Below, piece by piece: positions 16,592 to 23,932 of a DNA stretch of 64,000 bases (position 1 is the stretch's first letter; each line of letters opens with the position of its first letter). Location of the stretch: NCBI RefSeq assembly GCF_036174265.1, contig NZ_CP108055.1:6758001-6822000 (forward strand). The letters are read 5' to 3'. The notes beneath the pieces are model-generated. The model saw only the letters and a program-made list of their open reading frames with translations, did not search any database and was not told the origin of the DNA. The position numbers were made by a program, and so were the translations under genes. Source of the DNA: Streptomyces sp. NBC_00285. GTDB lineage: Bacteria; Actinomycetota; Actinomycetes; Streptomycetales; Streptomycetaceae.

Positions 16592-17467
16592 ACACGACAG
16601 ACCAGCACGTCCCTGTCCCTCCCCAACCCGGTCACGCTGACGTGGGACCACCAGGGCCGACAGCCGATCGCCCAGACGGAACGCATCACGGCCGTAGACG
16701 CCCCGCAGGACGAGATCGACTCCCGCTTCTTCGCAATCGTCACGGACCTGGTCGGCAAACCGCCCGAACTCATCGACGAACAGGGCGATATCGCCTGGCG
16801 CACCCGGAGCACCCTCTGGGGCACCACGGTGTGGACGGCGGACAGCACCGCCTATACGCCGCTCCGCTTCCCGGGCCAGTACTTCGACCCCGAAACCGGA
16901 CTTCACTACAACTACTTCCGCTACTACGACCCCGAGACGGCGCGCTACACCACGTCTGACCCGCTGGGCCTCACCCCCGCGCCCAACCCCGCCACCTACG
17001 TAGACAACCCTCTGACCTGGGCTGACCCCCTTGGTCTCACGCCATGCATCCCGAAGGGCGAAAGAGGCAACCCGTTTGAAAGGCGTGCGGATGCGGAAGA
17101 AGCAGCGTTTGAGGTGGCGGGAGTGCCGTACGGAACGACCCCGGACGCAGAGTGGGTTGTCATGGGGGACAAGACACTCAAGAACATGCCCGGTCACGTC
17201 TACTCTCCTGACGAAACCCACTGGGGAAATTTCCGTCAATTCGAGACCGAGAACGGGTCCCGCGTGATCGTGGAACACACGCACGATCCGGCAGGACCAC
17301 ATTTCCATGCCAGTGCGCCGAAGGGTCGCACGCTTGAAGACCAGACGCGAAGCGAAGTGAATTTCGGTTGGGATAGGACGGTGAAAGGTTACAGGACCAT
17401 GGAGAGGTACAGGGCGCTCGACAAGCCAGGGGGAGATCACCATTTCTTCCACAATGGAGGGAATTAA
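16592..17467 (+). pseudogene. orphan RHS core plus alternative toxin tip
   Basis: Immediately after an in-frame TAA (16589-16591) the sequence encodes the end of an RHS shell (16598-17039), colinear with the full toxin, then a new ~140-residue tip. There is no start codon at its 5' end; an internal GTG at 16829 gives the longest initiable frame. The tip has ERRADAEEAAFEVAG, a VIVEHTHDPAGPHFHASAPK block and a C-terminal DHHFFH, so several His and a Glu could form a metal-dependent nuclease centre (HNH/EHHH-like, uncertain). Such promoterless tips serve as donors for replacing the tip of the upstream RHS gene. The immunity gene follows with a TAATG overlap. Confidence 0.75.
16598..17039 (+). 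repeat. RHS core repeat, copy B (orphan)
   Basis: Colinear with 13950-14391 at a constant offset of 2648 bp; encodes the YNYFRYYDPETARY and DPLGL landmarks. It gives the homology needed for tip exchange, which would delete 14.4-17.0 kb. Confidence 0.85.
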
Positions 17468-17913
17468 TGTCCCGGCATGAGAAGGTCTTGCTTGAGAAAC
17501 TTCAGGTAAGCGGCCTGGAAGTAATCGAAATCTCTGGCAATCAGCCACCCCCTTCTGTTGATCAGGCGTGGATGTCGATTGCAAACTTTGAAGTGCGGCC
17601 AGTTGCCAGCACTCCCCTGGGGGGAGAAGACATTGCCTCGCGGCTGAACTCTCTCTGGCTTCAGAATGCCCGGCTGTCTGGAGTGATTTCCGAAGACGGC
17701 TCTTTCCTGATCACGATTGTCAGCACGGGAAGCCATGAAGTCGGATGGGTGCGCGTTCGCTGGACACCGGAATTCGATGTGTCACGCCTGATTGATGACC
17801 AAGGAAAGGTGGAATTTGTTTCTCGGTCAATCAGTGGGCACCACATTTGCGGCGTAACGGCTGAGGAATACCAGTACTGGATTGTCAGCCTGGATGTCAG
17901 CGAACCCCTGTAG
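17467..17913 (+). CDS. probable immunity protein for the orphan RHS tip
   Basis: A 148-residue acidic protein. Features are a hydrophobic core pattern with LEVIEISGNQPPP near the N-terminus, several beta-rich stretches (SFLITIVSTGSHEVGWVRVRW) and a terminal WIVSLDVSEPL. I do not recognise its family. Its ATG overlaps the stop of the orphan tip (TAATG), the usual arrangement for toxin and cognate immunity genes. Codon use is lower in GC than the chromosome average, as for the rest of the island. Function is inferred from position. Confidence 0.6.
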   Translation: MSRHEKVLLEKLQVSGLEVIEISGNQPPPSVDQAWMSIANFEVRPVASTPLGGEDIASRLNSLWLQNARLSGVISEDGSFLITIVSTGSHEVGWVRVRWTPEFDVSRLIDDQGKVEFVSRSISGHHICGVTAEEYQYWIVSLDVSEPL

Positions 17914-17926
17914 TGATGGGATCTCG

Positions 17927-18020
17927 TCACTTCCACTGCGCGAGGTCGGCGGTGAAGTCGGCGTAGGAGCGGTTTCGGCTGGGGTCGCAGGAGGTGACGT
18001 AGCCGTGGGTGACTAGGGTG
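17927..18020 (-). pseudogene. 3' remnant of an unidentified gene
   Basis: On the minus strand about 30 codons with normal Streptomyces codon bias read THGYVTSCDPSRNRSYADF and end at TGA 17929-17927. An in-frame stop lies just upstream, and the next gene begins there on the other strand. It looks like the severed tail of a gene, marking a recombination junction. No family recognised. Confidence 0.35.
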
Positions 18021-18027
18021 ATGGGTC

Positions 18028-18240
18028 ATGGTGAAGAAAACTCGCGAGGAATTGGTTCGCATGGTTCAACATCTCATCGATGCTGGTCTTCCCGAAGGGG
18101 AGGAGGACCGAATGATTGAGGAGTTGAAGTCGAGTGTCTTGCATCCTCGTGTTATCGACCTGATCTATTACAACACCCCCAAGCTGGGAGCCGAGGAAGT
18201 GGTGGACAAGGCTCTCACCTACCGCCCCATCGAGTTGTAG
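18028..18240 (+). CDS. colicin/pyocin immunity-like protein
   Basis: A 70-residue protein resembling bacteriocin (colicin E DNase type) immunity proteins. It has a short N-terminal helix (REELVRMVQHLIDAG), an acidic loop, then HPRVIDLIYYN, matching the DLIYYP landmark that contacts the nuclease, and EEVVDKALTYRPIEL. The family inhibits HNH nucleases. It has no adjacent full toxin, so it is an orphan immunity gene or could protect against the orphan tip. ATG 18028 lies eight bases after TAGGGT, suggesting a leaderless mRNA. Confidence 0.7.
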   Translation: MVKKTREELVRMVQHLIDAGLPEGEEDRMIEELKSSVLHPRVIDLIYYNTPKLGAEEVVDKALTYRPIEL

Positions 18241-18250
18241 GTGGAATCTC

Positions 18251-18703
18251 TTGCTTCAGGGCGACACTCCTCCGTGGATCCGTGTAATTTCCGCGGACGC
18301 TAACATTCCTATCATCGATGCTCTACCACCCACCGGCTCCGCCTTTATCGCAAGAATGCAAGGGCTGGAAATGTCGGATACTGACGGTGTTTTTAATCAG
18401 TTTTATGAAAATCTGCGCCTTCCGAGTTATTTCGGGTGGAGCTGGAACGCTTTGCGTGATTGCATTGAGGATCTAAACTGGATCAGTACAACCCGCTATC
18501 GGCTGATCATTGAGGACGCAGATTCTATTCTGGCCAGCAGTCCTGATGAGCGTCGCACTCTTTTCCGGATACTTTCGGGTGCCGCTGAATACTGGGCGAG
18601 GAAGCCTGACTTTCCTGAGAGGACGAAGGTCACCTTCTCTGTCTTGCTCCTGTGTCCTCCTGAGGCGTGCGCAGAGTTCCGCAAGGAGCTCGCTGAAGAC
18701 TGA
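18251..18703 (+). CDS. barstar-family ribonuclease inhibitor
   Basis: A 150-residue protein with a barstar fold. The N-terminal PWIRVISADANIPIIDALPP strand is followed by FNQFYENLRLPSYFGWSWNALRDCIEDL, the barstar signature that plugs the RNase active site. Actinobacterial barstars of this length are common orphan immunity genes. TTG 18251 is the only possible start near the upstream stop (18240), from which it is separated by 10 bp. It probably forms an operon with the colicin-immunity-like gene. Lower GC fits island membership. Confidence 0.8.
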   Translation: MLQGDTPPWIRVISADANIPIIDALPPTGSAFIARMQGLEMSDTDGVFNQFYENLRLPSYFGWSWNALRDCIEDLNWISTTRYRLIIEDADSILASSPDERRTLFRILSGAAEYWARKPDFPERTKVTFSVLLLCPPEACAEFRKELAED

Positions 18704-19108
18704 CGCCACTCCTGCCTGCAGTTCGACAACGTGAAGTAGATGTTGATGCGATCAACCTCTGCTTCGGGCGGGATGAATCCCCTTTCGATGGGTATTCTTT
18801 ACGACGCACTCCTGGGAAGCACCTGAAGCACAGCTTCCCCATACTGTTCTGGGCGCCTTACAAAAGTTGTCGCCACGCCCCGGTCTGTTGATGTGGGCAT
18901 GTATCCACGGTCTTCCTGTCGGAGAACTGGCGCAAAGGACCAGCGCAGTGCTCCCGGTACTCCAGCAGTAGATCGTGATCTTCATGGTCGAGGGCTGCCT
19001 GGCGGCGGTAGAACGTGTATCGGAAGTGGATCAAGGCGGTGAGTGATGGCCGGCCATGGTCCGCAGCTAGGATCACTGGCCTGACACCGACCTGAGGAGG
19101 TAGGTGAA
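18704..19108. other. 405-bp stretch without a recognised gene
   Basis: Codon bias is weak in all frames. A minus-strand frame across 19040-18858 contains IHFRYTFYRRQAALDHEDHD, which looks protein-like but has no convincing start and no family I recognise. It may be gene debris at the right boundary of the toxin island. A strong ribosome site (GAGGAGG, 19094-19100) at the end belongs to the next gene. Confidence 0.4.
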
Positions 19109-19807
19109 TTGGCCGCCGTGGTGCTCGTTCACGGCCTGTATCACCGTCCCGAGCACTTCGCCGTGGTGGCAGAACGCTTGCGGACCGCAGGAACCGAGGT
19201 TGTCGTTCCCGAGCTCCACCGGGGCTCATTGCCCGCTGACACAGCCGCGGTCCAGGCAGCTATTGACTCGCTGCAGGAGCCTCCGATTGTGCTCGGTCAC
19301 TCCTACGGCGGGTCAGTGATCACTGGGGTGTGCGGAGCGGGACACCTGGTCTACCTGGCGGCCTTCGTTCCGGATGTCGGCGAGAGCGCGGCCGGTCTGG
19401 GAGGGGCGTCCCCGCACCTCCAGGACGCGGTCAACCCCGAGCCCGACGGCTCGACCAGCCTGCACCCCGACCGGGCTGCCGACACTCTCTACGGCGACTG
19501 TCCCCAAGCTCTCGCCGCCTGGGCGGTTGGCCTGCTGCGTGCGCAAGCCCCCGGCTGTGGGCGAGGAGTCCCAGAGCGCCACAGCTGGAAGCACACTCCC
19601 TCCACCTATGTCGTCTGTGGACGGGACCGGGCCATCGACCCGGTCCTGCAGCGGAAGATGGCCTCGCGCTGCAGCGACGTGCGCGAGTGGCAGACGGGCC
19701 ATTCCCCGTTCGTAGGACAGCCTGATCTCATCGTTGAACTCCTGCAGGAACTGCTCGCCACCGACACCCCACGCAGGCGAGACGAAGGAGTCACAACCAC
19801 TCGTTGA
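19109..19807 (+). CDS. alpha/beta-fold hydrolase
   Basis: A 232-residue alpha/beta hydrolase. It has an N-terminal VVLVHGLYHRPEHF oxyanion segment, the nucleophile elbow GHSYGG with Ser65, a cap region, then VVCGRDRAIDP carrying the acid and a GHSPFVGQP His motif. The fold matches salicylate-esterase/EstC-like small hydrolases. Start is TTG 19109, supported by GAGGAGG eight bases upstream, an unusually strong site for a TTG. It stands alone, convergent with the merR-like gene. Substrate is unknown. Confidence 0.83.
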   Translation: MAAVVLVHGLYHRPEHFAVVAERLRTAGTEVVVPELHRGSLPADTAAVQAAIDSLQEPPIVLGHSYGGSVITGVCGAGHLVYLAAFVPDVGESAAGLGGASPHLQDAVNPEPDGSTSLHPDRAADTLYGDCPQALAAWAVGLLRAQAPGCGRGVPERHSWKHTPSTYVVCGRDRAIDPVLQRKMASRCSDVREWQTGHSPFVGQPDLIVELLQELLATDTPRRRDEGVTTTR

Positions 19808-19977
19808 CGGCTGAGATGAAGACGGCCGTCTCGTAGAGGACGGCGAGCCGGGGCAGATTTGGTTGCTGCGTACGGCACGCATGTCGGGGCGCAGCGAGAG
19901 CCAGCCGACTGTCCGCGGGTGCACGGTGATGCCCGTGGTCCTGGACCAGCCGGAGGCCTTCGCGTAGGACCAGCTGC

Positions 19978-20355
19978 CTACGGGTGCGTGTCCGTGATCG
20001 CGATGACTCCGTCGAGGTGGTCCAGGGCGCCCTGCAGGTCGTCGATCTTGGCCTGGATACGCCCGCGTTCGGCTCGCAGCATGGCTCGTTGCTCGGCGTC
20101 GGTGTGCCCGGAGTCCCAGCACGGCAGGAGTTCGCTGATCCTTCGGCTGGTGAGGCCGGCGGCGAACATCTGCTGGAAGAAGCGGACCAGGGGGATGGCG
20201 TCCTGCCGGTACAGGCGCTGGCCGGACGGGCTGCGCTCCGCGATGAGCAGCCCCTGCTGCTCGTAGTAGCGCACGGCGCGCACCGAGACACCGGCACCTC
20301 GTGCCACCTCGCCGATGCGGATCAACCGCTCGGCCGCGACGTCTGTGACGGTCAT
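19978..20355 (-). CDS. MerR-family transcriptional regulator
   Basis: A 125-residue regulator. The N-terminal winged helix-turn-helix reads RIGEVARGAGVSVRAVRYYEQQGLL, followed by the GQRLYRQDAIPLVRFFQQMFAAGL dimer segment and a coiled-coil (about 85-115). It has no conserved Cys triad, so it is not an obvious metal sensor. ATG 20355 has GAGGA a few bases upstream. It is divergent from a short-chain dehydrogenase gene whose promoter has the overlong spacer typical of MerR activation. Activation of that gene, and perhaps autoregulation, is the likely role. Confidence 0.85.
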   Translation of the reverse strand: MTVTDVAAERLIRIGEVARGAGVSVRAVRYYEQQGLLIAERSPSGQRLYRQDAIPLVRFFQQMFAAGLTSRRISELLPCWDSGHTDAEQRAMLRAERGRIQAKIDDLQGALDHLDGVIAITDTHP

Positions 20356-20392
20356 GGTGATTCCTCTCACCCCTGGCCCTGACGACCAGCGC

Positions 20393-20424
20393 TTGCCTCT
20401 GACGTTAGCGTCAGGTTTTAGCGT
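20393..20424 (+). promoter_or_regulatory. MerR-type promoter with operator in a long spacer
   Basis: TTGCCT (20393-20398) and TAGCGT (20419-20424) are 20 bases apart instead of 17-18. The spacer contains the palindrome CTGACGTTAGCGTCAG (20399-20414; 6-bp arms, 4-base centre). This is the geometry MerR-family activators correct by DNA distortion. TAGCGT ends seven bases before ATG 20432. Confidence 0.7.
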
Positions 20425-20431
20425 ACCGGCC

Positions 20432-21160
20432 ATGGACATCAACAACTCAGTTGCCCTTGTCACCGGAGCCAACCGCGGCCTGGGCCGCGCCTTCGCCCAG
20501 CGTCTGCTCGAAAGGGGCGCCCGCAAGGTCTACGCGACGGCCCGCCGACCGGAGACCGTGGACCTGCCCGGGGTCGAGGTACTGCCCCTCGACATCTCCG
20601 ACCCCGCATCCGTGAGGGCCGCCGCCGAGGCCGCCCCGGACGTCTCGCTGCTCATCAACAACGCGGGAATCAATACGGGGACCGACCTGGTGACCGGTTC
20701 GCTGGACGCGGTGCGGCACGAGCTGGAGACCAACACGTTCGGCCACCTGGGAATGATCCGGGAGTTCGCGCCAACGCTCGCCAGGAACGGCGGGGGCGCG
20801 ATCGTCAACGTCCTCTCCGCCATGTCGTGGTTCGGGGGCGCGGGCGCCAACGCTTACCACCTGACCAAGGCCGCCGCCTGGGCCATGACCAACGGCGTCC
20901 GCCTTGAGCTCGCCGAGCAGGGCACGCTCGTCACAGCGGTACACCTCGGCCTGGCCGACACCGACATGGCGGCGGGCTGGCCCGTGGACAAGCTGGCGCC
21001 GTCGGACCTGGCCGACGCGGCGCTCGACGGTGTCGAGGCGGGCTCCGCCGAGGTCCTCGCCGACCAGTGGAGTCGGGACATCAAGTCCCGTCTGCCGCTG
21101 ACGCCGGAAGAGTTCAACGCCGCGATGGACCGCGCCCTGGCGGCGCTGATGGCGACCTGA
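20432..21160 (+). CDS. short-chain dehydrogenase/reductase (SDR)
   Basis: A 242-residue classical SDR. It has the TGANRGLG dinucleotide-binding motif (about 11-18), LDISD, NNAG near 75, and catalytic Y142-x3-K146 (YHLTK) preceded by the serine segment LSAMS. It reduces or oxidises a carbonyl/alcohol with NAD(P)(H); the substrate is not evident. The start ATG 20432 lies seven bases after a -10 hexamer, so the mRNA is probably leaderless. Control by the divergent MerR regulator is strongly suggested by the promoter layout. Confidence 0.88.
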   Translation: MDINNSVALVTGANRGLGRAFAQRLLERGARKVYATARRPETVDLPGVEVLPLDISDPASVRAAAEAAPDVSLLINNAGINTGTDLVTGSLDAVRHELETNTFGHLGMIREFAPTLARNGGGAIVNVLSAMSWFGGAGANAYHLTKAAAWAMTNGVRLELAEQGTLVTAVHLGLADTDMAAGWPVDKLAPSDLADAALDGVEAGSAEVLADQWSRDIKSRLPLTPEEFNAAMDRALAALMAT

Positions 21161-21222
21161 GGGGCCCCTCGGGCCGCACGGACTTCGGTCGGCTGCTTCT
21201 CCAACGGCCGCTCGAACTCCGC

Positions 21223-21326
21223 TACTTGAGGTTGAACTCGTGGTTTCGTGGCACCGATCTCGCGGGTCCGATGGCCATGTCAGGCCGGTCTCGGCGAGGC
21301 AGCCGTCCATGAGTTCAACCTCAGTA
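21223..21326. repeat. imperfect 20-bp inverted repeat in a gene-free stretch
   Basis: TACTTGAGGTTGAACTCGTGG (21223-21243, one base longer than its partner) and the complement of TACTGAGGTTGAACTCATGG (21307-21326) face each other across 63 bp. The region between the SDR and methyltransferase genes (21161-21399) has no gene I can support. The repeats may be operators of a lost gene or the ends of a small mobile element. Confidence 0.5.
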
Positions 21327-21399
21327 CCGCAAAGCAGCTCTTACGAAGATTGGATCTACCTTCGGCCCTGGCCGAGCTTCTGGCACGCCGAAGCCGGTA

Positions 21400-22080
21400 T
21401 CACGTGCCAGCGACGCTCTCCTGCGCCGGTTTCCTCGCCACCAGGAACGCCCGGGCGTACTTCTCCTCGTTCAACGTTTCCCGCAGTACCCGGACGATCA
21501 CCTGGAGGCCCGCCTCCGTGAGGTGTTCCGCCACCTCGTCCGGGGTGCGCCAGTGGTAGTCGAGGGAGATCTCTTGGCCGAAGCGCTCGGTGAGGTGGAG
21601 GTGGCCGCCGCCGGGCTCGTACTGGAAGCCGATCAGGGCGTGCGCACCTGGCTTCAGGACGCGGTGGAACTCGGCGAACGCCCTCGGGAGGTGGTCGTCG
21701 GGGACGTGGATGATCGAGTAGAGGGCGGTGATCCCGTTCAGGGTTTCGGCCGGCAGGTCCAGGGACGTCATCGAACCCACGTGGAAGCGCAGGGAAGGGT
21801 GGGCCCGGCGGGCCAGTTCCACCATCCGCGGTGAGACGTCCACGCCGAAGACCTGGAGTCCGAGCGCGGAGAGCCGGGCGGTGACGTGGCCGGGGCCGCT
21901 GCCCACGTCCGCCACCGGGCCGGTGCCCTGTTCCCTCACCAGCTCCGCGAAGCCGTTGATCTGAACTCTGTCCAGCAGCGGGATGCCGGCCCAGTCCGAG
22001 AACTGCTCGGTGTAGGCATCGGCGATCGTGTCGTACGCGGTTCGGGTGGCCCGTATGAAGTCGGGGGTCTCGGCGTTCAC
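21400..22080 (-). CDS. class I SAM-dependent methyltransferase
   Basis: A 226-residue methyltransferase with the glycine-rich SAM motif ADVGSGPGHVTARL, the acidic strand VFGVDVSP and the SIIHVPDDHLPRAFAEFHRVLKPGA core, as in the UbiE/Methyltransf_11/25 group. The substrate is not evident. The start is placed at GTG 22080 rather than GTG 22089 because TAGGGT lies exactly seven bases upstream (22093-22088), as at other leaderless genes here. It stands alone between the SDR gene and the DUF397 gene. Confidence 0.85.
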   Translation of the reverse strand: MNAETPDFIRATRTAYDTIADAYTEQFSDWAGIPLLDRVQINGFAELVREQGTGPVADVGSGPGHVTARLSALGLQVFGVDVSPRMVELARRAHPSLRFHVGSMTSLDLPAETLNGITALYSIIHVPDDHLPRAFAEFHRVLKPGAHALIGFQYEPGGGHLHLTERFGQEISLDYHWRTPDEVAEHLTEAGLQVIVRVLRETLNEEKYARAFLVARKPAQESVAGT

Positions 22081-22155
22081 GCGCTGCACCCTAGCGGGGC
22101 GACTCGGGGCGGCGGGTGGGAAGTTGCGGAGCGCCGCGTGGAGTTTTCCTGGCGG

Positions 22156-22368
22156 TCATCGGGCGGTGGACTGCGGCGACTTCAGCGTTTCGAGGAAGGC
22201 GGTGAAGGCTCCGGTCGGGAAGGTGAGGTTGGCCCCGGCCGGGGTCTTGGAGTCGCGGATGGCTATGTGGGTGGGGGAGTTCGCTATCTCGACGCAGGAG
22301 TCGCCGTCGCCGGGGCCTGAGTAGGACGACTTCCGCCAGTTGCCGGGGGTGTCCATGGGGTGCCTCAC
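22156..22368 (-). CDS. DUF397 small regulatory protein
   Basis: A 70-residue protein (66 if ATG 22356 is used) of the DUF397 family. It has NWRKSSYSGPGDGDSCVEIA, IAIRDSKTPAG and a terminal helical segment. These small Streptomyces proteins pair with XRE-DUF5753 regulators in WhiJ/AbaA-like developmental or antibiotic-control loci. The GTG start overlaps the regulator stop by four bases (GTGA), so it is translationally coupled. Molecular role is not established; the partner may be inhibited or modulated by it. Confidence 0.88.
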   Translation of the reverse strand: MRHPMDTPGNWRKSSYSGPGDGDSCVEIANSPTHIAIRDSKTPAGANLTFPTGAFTAFLETLKSPQSTAR

Positions 22369-23216
22369 AGCTCTTTCGCCAGTCTGTGGATGAAGTCCCG
22401 CGACCGCTCCGGGGCGAGCGACACGGCCTTCACTTTACGGAAGAGCGTTCGAAAAGCGCCGAGTTGGGCTTCGGCATCGATGAAGGTCGCACCGTGAGGA
22501 CCGTCCCGTACGACCGTGTCCAGCCTGGGTACCGCTCCACCCGCATATGTCATGGCGCCCGCGGCACCTGCGAACTCTTCCAGGGTGAAAGGGATGACGC
22601 GGACAGTGATGTGGTCCGCTTCGGAGAGCTGAAGGACGCGGAAGAGCTGGGCTCGCGAGGCGGCGCGGTTGCTGACCATGATGCGCAGCGCTGCTTCGTG
22701 GATGACGGCTTCGTACGGCTTGGGGGTGGAGCCTTCGAGGATCACCTTGCGTCGCATTCGGTGTTCGACGCGCAACTCCAGCGCATCCTGGGGAAGTTCG
22801 GGAACCCGGTAGGCGTATACGGCGCGGGCGTAGTCCTCCGTCTGGAGCGGGCCGGGGATGTACAGGAACTGAGCCTCCCGCAACGAGGTGGCGTGGTGCT
22901 CCAGTTCGGCGAGGTCGAGGAACGGCGAGGGCAACTGCCCTCGGTACTCCTCCCACCAGCCGCGGCTCCGGTCGGTCGCCATGACCATCAGGGCGCCGAT
23001 CAATTCGCTGTCTGAGCAGGAGTAGTTGGCGGCGAGAAGGCGCAGGCGCTTCTCGCTCACACCCGAGACACCCGACTCGATCTGACTGATCTGGACGGAG
23101 TTCACTCCGAGCAGCGCCGCTGCCTCGCGGGCGCTCAGGTCTGCCGCCTCGCGGAGCCTGCGCAACTCGACCGCCAGACGCATCTGCCGGGCTGTGGGCT
23201 CGCGCTTGGTCCCCAT
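22365..23216 (-). CDS. XRE-family regulator with DUF5753 domain (WhiJ-like)
   Basis: A 283-residue regulator. Residues about 10-70 are a Cro/C1-type helix-turn-helix (LREAADLSAREAAALLGVNS then QISQIESG). From about 90 to the end is DUF5753, with FLYIPGPLQTEDYARAVY and ERSRDFIHRLAKEL. This is the WhiJ/SCO4441-like family, present in dozens of copies in Streptomyces and usually linked to a DUF397 gene and an ATP-binding protein, both present here on either side. Start is ATG 23216. Short palindromes in the divergent gap (GTGCCTGTGGGCAC at 23238-23251; CTTAAATCTAAG at 23291-23302) are candidate operators. Confidence 0.9.
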   Translation of the reverse strand: MGTKREPTARQMRLAVELRRLREAADLSAREAAALLGVNSVQISQIESGVSGVSEKRLRLLAANYSCSDSELIGALMVMATDRSRGWWEEYRGQLPSPFLDLAELEHHATSLREAQFLYIPGPLQTEDYARAVYAYRVPELPQDALELRVEHRMRRKVILEGSTPKPYEAVIHEAALRIMVSNRAASRAQLFRVLQLSEADHITVRVIPFTLEEFAGAAGAMTYAGGAVPRLDTVVRDGPHGATFIDAEAQLGAFRTLFRKVKAVSLAPERSRDFIHRLAKEL

Positions 23217-23439
23217 CGACCACCCTTCGATTCAACGTGCCTGTGGGCACGACTCGTTCGGGTTCAGATTACGCGATCGGCTTGCCGTTTCTTAAATCTA
23301 AGGTCTACTTTCGGTGGTGCGACGCACACTCTGCGGAACAGCGGAATCCCGGAAGCGCACCGTCCCGTCCTGCCATGACGCCTGCGGCATTGCCACCGCC
23401 TGCCTACCGCATCCCCGATCACCGAAACGGAGCTGCTGC

Positions 23440-23847
23440 ATGCCCGAAAACGAGCCGGAACCCTGGGAATACACCCTGTACATCCCCAACGACCCCCGAG
23501 CCGTCACCGTCAGCCGCCGCACCCTCCGGCTCATCCTCACCATGCACGGCCTGATCCGCCTGGTCGACACCGCTGAGCTGCTCGCGACGGAGCTGGTCTC
23601 CAACGCCGTACGGCACACCAAGGGGCCGGCCGCGCTCAGGGTGCGTCACGCGGCGGCGGTGTTGCGGATCGGGGCCTGGGACGCGGATCCCGAACCTCCC
23701 GAACCGCCGGGGGAGTTCGAGCCGCACGCCGAGGAGGGCCGAGGGCTGGCGCTGGTGCGGGCCTGTGCCGATCTGTGGGGATGGCAGCCCTTGTCCAGGG
23801 GCGGCAATCGAGGAAAGTACGTGTGGTGCGAACTGGCCGCGGCTTAG
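23440..23847 (+). CDS. ATP-binding (RsbW/HATPase_c-like) regulatory protein
   Basis: A 135-residue GHKL-type ATPase domain. ELLATELVSNAVRHT forms the N-box, an ADPEPPEPP loop and EEGRGLALVRACADLWGW give the G-box region. These are anti-sigma-factor-like single domains typical of Streptomyces. ATG 23440 with CGGAG upstream is chosen because the upstream extension lacks codon bias. Divergent from the XRE-DUF5753 gene, it completes the triad XRE-DUF5753/DUF397/ATPase. Target protein is unknown. Confidence 0.87.
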   Translation: MPENEPEPWEYTLYIPNDPRAVTVSRRTLRLILTMHGLIRLVDTAELLATELVSNAVRHTKGPAALRVRHAAAVLRIGAWDADPEPPEPPGEFEPHAEEGRGLALVRACADLWGWQPLSRGGNRGKYVWCELAAA

Positions 23848-23881
23848 TGGCCGACCCCGGGCGTCCTTCGGGGGTCGGCCA
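23848..23881 (+). terminator. hairpin terminator after the ATP-binding gene
   Basis: TGGCCGACCCC (23848-23858) pairs with its exact complement at 23871-23881 across a 12-base loop, immediately after the stop codon. Confidence 0.7.
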
Positions 23882-23932
23882 AGCTGCAAGGGCAACGGGC
23901 ATGGCAGGCAAGCCACTTCCGGAGCCGGCCCG

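Noticed and set aside
16406..17584. A minus-strand frame opposite the orphan RHS tip
   Set aside because: Most of it is the complement of RHS core coding sequence. Only a short protein-like stretch near 16406-16540 remains, too weak to call.
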